A DNA stretch of 64,000 nt from Drosophila miranda (taxonomy: Eukaryota > Arthropoda > Insecta > Diptera > Drosophilidae): the NCBI RefSeq assembly GCF_003369915.1, contig NC_046675.1, positions 22,630,001 through 22,694,000 on the forward strand. Reading direction: 5' to 3'. A program made the position numbers and the translations under genes. Every line of letters starts with the position of its first letter. Position 1 is the stretch's first letter. Positions 54,601 through 64,000 of the stretch are shown here, one piece after another. Under the pieces are notes generated by a model, which saw only the letters and a list, made by a program, of their open reading frames with translations, did no database searches and was not told the DNA's origin.

Positions 54601-57600
54601 CCATTTCAGCCGATAGCTGAATCAATTATCGCGCCGCTTTGCATACCGCCGCAAATTTAATTAATTGTTATTATGTATTGCAAAAAGCGGATTGCAGTTG
54701 ATTATTGGCCAACACACACACGGAGAGGCAACGAGGCAATGCGCCTGGGGAGAGCCGCGAGTCGAGAGCCTGCGCATGCGTGACTTTTCATGACCGAGCG
54801 CTTCGATCGCGAGTTTTGGATTGAAAGCTGGAAGATTGAAGCCAGAGGCCCAAAGCTTCAAAGTCGGAGAGAGCTTTGCTTTTCTTCTCTCTGCGTGTGC
54901 TCTCTCTGTGCATGCCGGCTCCGCTCTCTCTCGAGTCTGGCATTTATCGCATGCGATATTTGTCGACTTGTTGCATGCCTTTTAAAAGCTTAGATCTCTG
55001 CTGCCCCCCTGCCACTCAGGTGCACAGCGACGTACTAATGAAATCAAACACATGTTGCCCCACACTCTTTAGGCCAATTTTGGTGTTGCCAGTGGTTTTT
55101 GGTATCTCACTTTTTGGACATATTCGCTGAAAAGTAAGCCAAGCTGCGGTGGCACACACACAGACACACACACACATATATAAATATATACAGGGGGAAG
55201 GGTATTTGCCAGTTCGGATCGATTTCCTTTCTAATTACAGCCTCGGGGCCATGGTTTTTGGTATTTTTGCATGTTTACAATTTCATCTCCATTTCTAGGC
55301 AATTTGTTGCAGCCACTGTTTGAGGGGGAACGGAAGGGAAAGAGAGAGATGGAATGTTTGTTGTTTTTTCTTTCGGTTCGGACTCTGCAGCTGCAGTTCG
55401 TGATATTTTGCGATTTTTCTCACTGGAATTTTTTGTTGTTTTTTTTCTTTGCATATTTGAAGTACAATTAGCATCGCCGATTGGAGTCGGACTCCCTACC
55501 CCACCCCGCACTGCATTTACAGATAACAGTACACCGTGACTAGAGAAACCCAGAGAACGAGAACATCTCCTGACGTCATCAGCTCGCCCAAATGGAATTC
55601 GCATCGGGAAAACACACAAAGAGAGGATGAGAGGGAGATGGGAGAGGACCAGGCCGCGTACGTGAGCTAAAAATAGCCCAAGCGCGTAAAATCTGTGCGA
55701 AAGCAGCATAAAAACAAACAAAGGAGCAAAGGAGGAACGAAAAATGAAACGGGAACAGTGAAATGAAATGAATGCCGTATCAGTAAAGCAGCAAGACGAT
55801 AACGGGAATCAGCAGGTGCTGCAGTGCCATCCATCTCCCCCGGCACAGTCCGAGCAGATAACCAAAGTATTGCTGCCAGCTGCCAGTGTCCACCTGTCAT
55901 AATGTCACAAAAATATAACGGAGATAAGAACCGATCCCCCCCAATTTAAGAATGATGTAAGCCAATAACCTGGTCACATGCCCAATTGGAATAATAGATA
56001 CCCCCAACTGGCATTCAACCCTCCCGCCCTTTTCTACCCACAAACGGCAAGAGTGTAATGCGCATGCAAAAGTCCAATTAGCGCAAGTGAAGATGGCAGA
56101 GATAATGAGATGCCGCCCCCGCTCCCGCCAAATGAGATACGTCGCACTCTACTCAACCCAGTGCAAAAAGTTCACGCAATACTGACCTCACGCACACACA
56201 CACGCCCAGGAAGAGGCAGAACCACAAATGAAACGGGTACAACGCCCACGCATGTTGCAATACACAAACAAAAAAACGAGAGCGACAGAGCGACGGAGCT
56301 TTGTGGCGCCGAATATGACGGTTGTTGCGAACAAGCTGTATGTCAGTGGGGTTGGCACTCTTCGAGTGGCTTATTCTCTCTCCATCTCTTTGCGGAGCTC
56401 AAGATACAAACTTTACTGAGAGTACTGTGTGGGAATGCCTCACCTTGTTTAAGTACACCATGCTTGCGCCTATACGTGACGTCAGCGCACGAAAATTTCT
56501 ACAGACGACGCAGAAGCCAACTGACCAGCAGCAACAACTCCAACAACAACAACAACAACAAACTATTACTACTACGAACGGAAATCCATAACAAAACTAC
56601 GATGCGGTTACGCTTCGGTTATTGCCTTTAATTATTGTTTTTGTTGTAGGTGGCGCTGCTGTCGTACGCATTTATCGGCCTGGCCTGTCGTCCCCCACTA
56701 GTCATTCATGGCCCGATTGCTGTGCATACATATGCAAATGTGTTTGCGAGAGTGTGTGTGTGTGTGTGTGTGTGGAGTCTCGTTCGCGACAACAACAACA
56801 ACAACAGCAAGAGAAACGAAATTTCGCGCCGCGCCGCTGAAGGGAGCCGAGCCGCCGCAGAGTTGTAAAACGTGTTTTTGTTTTGCCCGTATTATGATTG
56901 AACAAAAATGCGTAGTTTTTGCTTTCATGATACTACTACGGAATAAACCAGTTGACCTCAGACAACAGCACAGCCGTAAAGCAGATATTGAAAAGAGCGT
57001 GTTTTGGTTGGTCATCAAGCATTCAAGTCATCAATGGGGCCCCAGCCGATGGACGGATGCAGTCTGTGACCCAAAAAGTAGCAAACACTTTCAAACGGTT
57101 GCCAATTTTGCCTCCTATATATGTACATATACATTTATAATTATCATCATCATAATGATTAGGCAAACAAAGCATTTATGCAATCGAATATAACACAGAA
57201 ATTCCACGCCTTTGGCTTATTGGGCACCACAGCCCTGTCTGAATAGTGTTATCCTTTTTTCGCACGCTCTCGTCACTTTCACCCACACACACTCACACAC
57301 ACATGCCCAAAGGGTATTAAGGAAGCAGACAGCGCGACGCTTGAAAAGGGCGTTGGGCAATCCTCGCTCGGGACGCAGAAGCTTCAGCTTCGTGCCACAA
57401 AAACAAAATATCTCCACTTACACACAGCCAGACAACATTTCTGCACCTTGCTGCTCCGATGCTTACCCAATTCTCAGTGTGGATGGGGAGCTGGGGTTGG
57501 GGCTGCTGCTACATTCCAGAATGCCTCCAACGCTGCTGCTGCTGCTGCTACCTCTGCTGACGTCTGCGACGATGCTGATGCTGCTGCTGGCGCATCAAGC

Positions 57601-58020
57601 AATCGGACACATGCACATTATTTCACTTGACTTGATTGCCCTGCTATATTTTTCAATATTATGCATATTTATAAGCATTTGCACAACACCCACACACACA
57701 CTAATGAAGGGATAACACGCACCTTCCACCTTCCCGATCTTTCCGATATTGGTGTGTGTTTCCTCCTGCCTTTTTCCACATCCACATACATATACACTAG
57801 ACGACCAGCAACTGGCTGCTGGTTTTATGGAATTTTCTATTGCTTTTTCACGACTGTTCGCTGGGCACGCTGTCCGTCTGCTGATGATGCATTCCGCGCA
57901 ATTGCATCTAATCTGAGTGTAGCCCACGCACGGCCATTTCTTTTGGGACAAACAATATTTTGAGCACAAAAATACAAATTTGGTTTTAAAACAAAAAATT
58001 CACACGAGAGCGGCCATCTT
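51606..58020 (-). other. Csk upstream region, probably 5' UTR exons and introns
   Basis: There is no supported coding exon in 6.4 kb. Long purine/pyrimidine tracts, CT/GA stretches (53046-53065, 53231-53247, 53288-53308), an ATGG repeat (53541-53562), a 21-base C run (54255-54275), CAA repeats (56531-56562) and GT (56753-56774) are present. A promoter-like sequence at its right end (near 58030) on the minus strand would make this region a Csk leader intron; that link is inferred. Confidence 0.45.
54255..54275. repeat. Run of 21 C
   Basis: Twenty-one uninterrupted C residues. On the other strand this is a G run; such sequence is error-prone in sequencing and can be polymorphic. Confidence 0.8.
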
Positions 58021-58215
58021 GCGAGCAGTGTGACCGCAGATTTGACAATAAAATATACTGTCTGACCGTCCGAAATATACCGAAATATAAGTCACAAATT
58101 TCAAAATATACTGATAAATTATTTGTATTCAGATTCCATCATATTCCTCGTTTTTGATATTCGGTTTAATATTACTAGCTAGTTAGGACATTCAGCACTG
58201 AACACAAGGTTTTAG
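58021..58215 (-). repeat. Dispersed repeat with promoter motifs, minus orientation, near the probable Csk promoter
   Basis: Read on the minus strand, this matches the repeat at 26.7-26.9 kb: TAGCTAGTAATATTA, then TCAGTATATTTTGAAA, GGTATATTTCGGACGGTCAG and GCGGTCACACTGCTCGC. The GGTCACACT core is at 58027-58035. As at 26.9 kb, the repeat is followed downstream by likely transcript sequence, here AAGATGGCCGCTCTCG. Confidence 0.68.
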
Positions 58216-58915
58216 CCGATAAATTCATCAATTTTCTACAAGATTGGTTAGTTTAAATACTCCCTTTAATTCGATTATGTCTAAAATAATAAAAATAAAA
58301 AATCAAAGCATAAAACGTAAGCGTGTATGGAATGTAACGTAGTGTGAATGGAATGTTACGTAATTGTTGCTGGTCAACAGGTATCCGCTTTGACTGTATG
58401 GACATCTTTATACCCTATTTCATTTAATAAACATTAAAATTCTGTTTCCCAGCTGATTGGAAACATAAGTAATCAGTTATGTCTCAGATTGAAATGTTGT
58501 AGACCTATTAAGGCAATCAGATGCAGTGTCCTGTAAATAAATATATATTTTGAAAACCATAAACTGCAAAATATCATGGATATAGCTTTGAAACAGGGAC
58601 GACTAGTTAATTGTACCCTAAGATGCCAAACATTTGCTCAAATCTATACTTATTATTATTTTTAGGGACGACTAGTTAATTGTACCCTAAGATGCCAAAC
58701 ATTTGCTCAAATCTATACTATTATTTTTCCAAGGGTATCAGAATGTTGCGGGACTATGTGGCTCGATAAATGCTACCTGTCACGGATACTTTTAAGTCAC
58801 ACTTTGCCTATCGGTTCTTCGCCAGCTCTAATTGGCGCGCCAGTGTGACCGTATTAATCCAAACAGACCTGCAGCAATTGTTGCGCCGTTTCCACACGTG
58901 CAATATTTTGAAAAT
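58216..58915. other. Elp1 upstream region with a 69 bp tandem duplication
   Basis: GGGACGACTAGTTAATTGTA starts at 58597 and again at 58666, giving a near-perfect tandem duplication of about 69 bp (58597-58728). GTGTGACC near 58842 (minus-strand GGTCACAC) resembles core-promoter motif 1 and lies about 75 bp before the Elp1 ATG. No gene is seen in the rest. Confidence 0.6.
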
Positions 58916-61900
58916 ATGCGCAATTTGAAGCTGCAATTCTGCAATGAGCTGCAGACGAAGGTGCCCCAGCCCCGGCAGATGCTACAGGGGCCGGAAGTCA
59001 GGCTGGAGGGTACGGAAACCACCTACATCGTCACCGACAGCAATGTGTACGCCGTGACGGGGACCGGCAATACCCCACCGAAGGTTATCGCAGATCTGCC
59101 CGACATCGTGGCAGCCGAGTTCCTGCAGCTGAACAATGTAATCTGTGTGGCCACGCGAGCCGGCGAGGTGCTGCTCATCGATCCGGATACACTGGCCACC
59201 AGCGAAGGCACCTACTGCGACGTGGGGATCGAGCGGATGGCATGGTCGCCCACCCAGGAGGTGGTGGCCTTTATAACCACCTCCCACAATGTGGCGGTCA
59301 TGAACTCCACCTTCGATGTGATCGCCGAACAGCCGCTGGAGGCGGAACTGCCCGCCGAACAGCAGTTCATTAACGTGGGATGGGGCAAGAAGGAGACACA
59401 GTTCCATGGCTCCGCTGGGAAGCAGGCTGCCAAGCAGTCGACGGATCAGACAGCTCAGATGACGCAGGAGCTGCTAAGTCAGGATGTGAACATTGCCTGG
59501 CGCGGGGATGGCGCCTACTTTGTGGTGTCCTATGAGTCTGGAGGCGGACGCACCTTCAAGGTGTACGACAGCGAGGGTAAGCTCCAGCACACGGCCGAAA
59601 AGAGCAGCAATCTGAGGGAGATAATCGCGTGGCGTCCATCGGGCAACTGGATTGCTCTGCCCCAGTGGTTCCCCAACAAGTCGACGATCTCCCTGTTCGA
59701 GAAGAACGGCCTGCGGCATCGGGAGCTCGTCCTGCCCTTCGACCTGCAGGAGGAGCCCATACTGCAGCTCAAGTGGAGCGAGGACTCGGACATACTGGCC
59801 ATCCGCACGGCAAAGGAGAAGGAGCAGCAGCAGAGGGTGTATCTGTACACGATAGGAAACTATCATTGGTACCTCAAGCAGGTTCTTGTCTATGCAGACA
59901 CCGATCCAGTGGCCGTCGTCCACTGGGACACTCGCATGGGTGCGGAACAGACGCTCCATGTCGTCCTGGAGAGCGGCAAACAGCTCGCCTACTGCTGGGC
60001 CTTCGATGTGGAGCCCTATGCCCGGCACGGCATTGTCGGTGTGATCGATGGGAAGCGGCTGCTCCTCACAGACTTTGCACGGGCCGTGGTGCCTCCGCCC
60101 ATGTCCCAGCGGGTGCTCCAGCTGGACGAATACATCAATGCCATTGCCTGGGACGATCAGCAGCTGTGCGTGTACACCTGCGACCGGAGGTTCCACTTCT
60201 ACGAGCTCAAGAATCGCCTGCAGCAACAGCCAGAACCCACCAGCGGTTCCATTAAACTTCCGCCACTCCATGGGGAGCAGCTACTGGAGCTGGCAAACTT
60301 TACGTACTTCTCCAGAGATGGCCAACTGCTGGCCACAACAAGCGCTCTGGGAATCACCCGCCTTCTGTGGCTCCAGAAGAGCGAGAACGAGGACTGCCAC
60401 TGGATCGATGCATTGACGATCGATGGTCTGGTGAATGCCCTTTCGAGGGCCACCCACAACTGCAGGCATATCTATGCCCACACTCTGGACAGCGGAAAGA
60501 CCTACGATGTCAGTCTCGCATCGGACAACGTTTTAGCTATGGAACAGGTTTCGGCCAAACAGTTTGAGCCGTCCCTCGAAAGTACGTATCAAATGATTCG
60601 ATTATTCCCTTGAATGTTCTTGAATGAATGAACCTTTTCCTTTTTAGGGGGACTCGTGACCCTGCGTCGTCAGAATCTGCTGCAACTGGGGCGGAGTGGC
60701 GAGCCCATTGCCGAGGATGTCACTTCGTTCCTCTTTATTGGCACCTATCTGGCCTACACCCAAATGAACACTCTCCACTTTGTGGACGCCGACAATCGTC
60801 AGCATTTGGCCTCGCGGAATATCGAAAGGGGCGCCAAACTGGTCACAGTCATTGACGAGGAGGCGCGAGTGGTGCTCCAGCTGCCGCGTGGCAACCTGGA
60901 GGCCATTTATCCGCGACTACTGGTCCTTGATCACGTGAGAGTCCTGCTGAACGCGCTAACGCGGCGGGACAAGTATTTGGAGGCCATGAAGCTGCTGCGG
61001 AAGAATCGTATCAATCTGAACATTATCTGCGACACGAATGTGGCGATGTTTGTGGATCACGTGGATGACTTTCTGCGCGATATCCAGGAGATCCAGTGGC
61101 TGTGTCTTTTCATCAGTGAACTGCAGAACGAGGACACCACCGCCATGTACCCGAGGAGGGCCAATGAGAGCCCACAGCGCCTGCCGCGTGGATTCAAGTT
61201 TGAGGATAAGGTGTCGTACATCTGTGCCCTGTTCCTCAGTCGCATGACGGAGACCGCCAAGGACCGCACTCGCTTCCGCTTGCCCCTGATCACGGTGTTT
61301 GTGCGACTCGGAGATGTGAACTCGGCCCTGAAGCTCATTCGAGATTTCGGGGATCCGGCGCAGAAGGATCAGTTGTTGAAGTACCTGATGTATCTCGTGG
61401 ACATCAACGAGCTGTACAACGTGGCTCTCGGAAGTTATAACCTCGGCACGGCCCTGTTTGTGGCCCAGAAATCGCAAAAGGATCCCAAGGAGTACCTGCA
61501 GTATCTGAACGAACTGAAGGCCCTGCCCGAGGACTATCGGAAGTTCCGGATCGACGATAATCTCAAGCGCTACTCGTCAGCGGTGCAGCATCTCGCTCGC
61601 TGCGGGGAGGAGCACCACGACGAGGCCATGGAGTTTATACGGAAGCATAGCCTCTACACTGTCGCATTGTCCTCGTACAAGGCTCATCCGGAGTTCCACC
61701 GTCGGTTGTGCGTGGCCTATGCGGATCATTTGAGGGCCAGTGCAAAGCTGGAGAATGCCAGCCTCATGTACGAGCGTGGAGGGGAGCTGCAGCAGGCGCT
61801 GTTCAGCGCCCGACACACCCTCGACTGGCAAAGGGTTATGGTGCTGGCCAAGGCGCTGGGGGATCAGTCTCTCGATCAGGTGGCTCTGTCGCTGGTGGGG

Positions 61901-62954
61901 CCGCTGCAGCAGCAGGGCAGGCACCTGGAGGCGGCCGAGTTGGTCAAGGAGCATGTCCAGGATAAGGAGAAGCACTTGGAGGTGCTGCTAGAAGGACATC
62001 TCTATGGAAAGGCCATCTACGAGGCGGGTCTCCAGGGGGGAAACGTTTTGGGTAAGCGAGGGGACTCTTTTTCTTCTCTATTTGTATGCCCTGAACCCTA
62101 TCCCTGTCATCCCTATCATCCTGCAGATGAGAAGGTAGCCCCCGCTTTGGTGGCCCATGCGGGACAGATGCATGGCTCCCTGAAGTCGGATCTGCAGCTC
62201 TTTCTGGAATACAAGCAACGGCTCCTGGACATACGACAGCGCCGGGCGAGTGGTGCGGAGATGGAAGGTGATGGCGACGTGGACATTGACGAGGTGGATC
62301 TGCTCTCCGATACGACGAGTATGCACTCCTCCCGCTACAGCGGCACATCCCGCGGCACAGGGTAAGAGCACAGAGTCAGCACAGCCAAGGCTATAGAGAG
62401 TTTCACTTTTCCTCTTCCTTCTCCTCCTCCTCCTCCTCCGTCTCCTCCTTCTTTCTGTAGCAAGACATTCCGCTCGAGCAAAAATCGACGCAAGCACGAA
62501 CGCAAGTTGCTCAGCCTAAAGCCGGGCAACCCCTTCGAAGACATTGCGCTCATCGATGCGCTGCACCAGCACGTCACGAAGATCGGCCAGCAGCAGCAGG
62601 TTGTGCGTGACACATGCAAAGCACTGCTACAGCTGGGCGGGGGCGAGGACACACTGGCTAGTGCACTGCAGCGTGAATTCAAGACGCTGCTGCAGACAGT
62701 GGAGTCGGCCCTGGACGAGATTTGGATACCCGAACTGGTGGGCGGCGGCGCTAGCGGATCGCTGGCGCAGCATCTGACGGGCCCGAATGTGGACTACATG
62801 GCCCTGCAGAAGGAGCAGCGCTATGCTTTGTTAAGTGGGTTGATGAAAGATGATTTGCGCTGGCTCTACGACCTCTCCTCTCTTTGCAGGTCCCCTGAAG
62901 CGCTTCAAGCCCCAGCTAAATGCCGTCGACTGGCAGCACGAGATTCTCCAATGA
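58916..62954 (+). CDS. Elp1: Elongator complex protein 1 (Elp1/IKAP), 1247 aa
   Basis: Exons 58916-60581, 60648-62051, 62127-62361, 62461-62834, 62890-62954. The N-terminal half forms WD-type beta propellers (MRNLKLQFCNELQ onward, with DVNIAWRGDGAYFVV and IAWRPSGNWIALPQW). The middle is helical repeat (VLLNALTRRDKYLEAMKLLR). Near the C-terminus lies the conserved basic tRNA-binding patch SSKNRRKHERKLLSLKPGNP, and the protein ends PLKRFKPQLNAVDWQHEILQ. Elp1 is the dimeric scaffold of Elongator, which modifies wobble uridines in tRNA. The second intron (75 nt) is stop-free and a multiple of three. The ATG at 58916 matches the family start; the frame is open further upstream but without ATG. The length is near that of other Elp1 proteins. 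Confidence 0.95.
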
Positions 62955-64000
62955 GCCAATCGATTTGCGTGCAGGAGGATGGCCGCTTTTCCATTTACTT
63001 TCACTCTGTGCTGGAATTAAATGTTGCATTACATTTCGCATTGCTAATTGAAACGAAACGAAACAAAGGAGTTCCCATTCGAGTGTTGGGTGCCAGTCGC
63101 CGGCAGCTGCCAAAAATGGGCGGGATATCATTTAGTTTGTAATTCGAGGGGCGTTTGTACCCCATCCCCATCCCCTCCGAATCCCCGTCCCCACCCAGCC
63201 ATACTTATCAGGCGAGGAACGCCCTTAAAATGTATCCGTAAAGCAAACATTCCATGTTTATGTCTGTCGAGCGATTTCCGGTGTGAGGAGGCGTCTGTCT
63301 CAGCTGCAGGCAGTCATGCGTTTTGTTTGGCAAACACAAACCTCAGAGTAGGGGGCGGAGAAGGGAACTGGAGATGTGTGGAACCTGTTCTGCTCCTGCC
63401 ACAGGCCTGAGATTTGTTGTGGGTGTACACAGGCGGTGTTGCCAGGTAACGTCTGGCCACACGCACACATTCCTGAAGGAATCACAGGAACGTGGCTTCT
63501 CTGATAAGGGGATTCGAAAAATGCATTCTGCTTGCAGACATGCGCAGCTATGCGGCTGCCGTCGGCGTCAGCGCCGCCTACTCACAGCAGCTCCACTCTC
63601 TGCTGCGGCTGCTGTCTGTTCATGTGTGTGTGAGTGTGTGCATGTGGGGGCTCTCTCTCCCTCTCATTTCCACTTGCTCCGTGGCAGAGACAGCGGCACC
63701 GCAGCCGCAAAGCGTGTTTGGCCATCGAACGAGACGGACGTGTGTGCTGCTCTCCGCTGCTGCTGTCGGGGCTTGTTTATAGATAGTTTTGGTGTTTAAT
63801 AAATATACAACAAGTGTTTAGGAGAGGCACAAACAAAAAAGTTTGAAATTAATGTGTGTGTTCTAATTTACGGAAATCGAGTGAAGTAAACCCGCAAACA
63901 GAAGCAAAGCAAAAAGCAACAGACGGCCGGAAAAAGAGCGCGCGTGTGTGTTGGCGGAGGAGGAGGAGGAAACCGAAAGGAAAGAGCCCGAGTCGCCTGA
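62955..64000. other. Elp1 3' flank and right edge, no supported gene
   Basis: Contains GT/TG-rich stretches and a purine-rich right end (GGAGGAGGAGGAGGAAACCG near 63955). Open frames on the plus strand here are compositional, Arg/Cys-rich and without a domain. The right end could be the 5' region of a further gene, but nothing confirms it. Confidence 0.5.

Noticed and set aside
56698-57193. Open frames on both strands near a GT repeat
   Set aside because: Built on GT/CA and CAA repeats (Cys-Val and Thr-His runs) with no other support.
63048-63799. Overlapping open frames at the right edge
   Set aside because: Arg/Cys/Ala-rich products in several frames at once, without a domain or start context; compositional.

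Overview
The window is nuclear DNA of a Drosophila fly. The evidence is compact protein genes with 50-90 bp GT-AG introns, core promoters built from fly motifs (TATA box, TATCGATA, GGTCACACT, repeated GGTATATTT), and unmistakable fly orthologues of RIOK2, GlnRS, Kdsr, Rer1, Csk and Elp1. The large introns, rich in simple repeats, and the diverged intergenic DNA suggest a species outside the melanogaster subgroup. An obscura-group fly and Muller element E are my guess from memory of the gene set, not something I can prove here.

Layout. (1) 0-7.3 kb: four EcKL (ecdysteroid/CHK-like kinase) genes, three complete, each with a TATA box and the three complete ones sharing one intron position. (2) 7.9-16.4 kb: a dense housekeeping block of RIOK2 (-), GlnRS (+), a Par14/Pin4-type parvulin (-), Kdsr (+) and Rer1 (-), arranged as divergent and convergent pairs with short shared promoters. 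(3) 17-36.6 kb: a cluster of eleven ZAD-C2H2 zinc-finger genes, ten apparently intact. The first four are recent tandem copies; the third is a mosaic that has lost its last two fingers; the fifth is decayed and ends against a hAT transposase remnant. A possible small membrane-protein gene lies just before the cluster. (4) 37.8-42 kb: a large FG-repeat nucleoporin with a POM121/Nup153-like basic tail. (5) 44.4-51.6 kb, probably extending to a promoter near 58 kb: Csk (-), with an unusually long low-complexity N-terminal region followed by SH2 and kinase domains. (6) 58.9-63 kb: Elp1, the Elongator scaffold. The last kilobase holds nothing I can call.

Themes. The EcKL genes would modify small molecules. 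RIOK2, GlnRS, Rer1, Kdsr and Elp1 are core cell functions (ribosome assembly, translation, Golgi-ER retrieval, sphingolipid synthesis, tRNA modification). The ZAD array is the fast-evolving part: it shows tandem duplication, gene conversion, exon duplication, in-frame deletion and gene death side by side. A short dispersed repeat carrying arrays of the GGTATATTT core-promoter motif lies next to three separate gene starts (26.8, 37.5 and 58.1 kb) and is the least explained structure in the window.

All intron boundaries were placed by eye. Each multi-exon model given with exon coordinates (apart from the decayed gene) was checked to sum to a multiple of three and to stay open.
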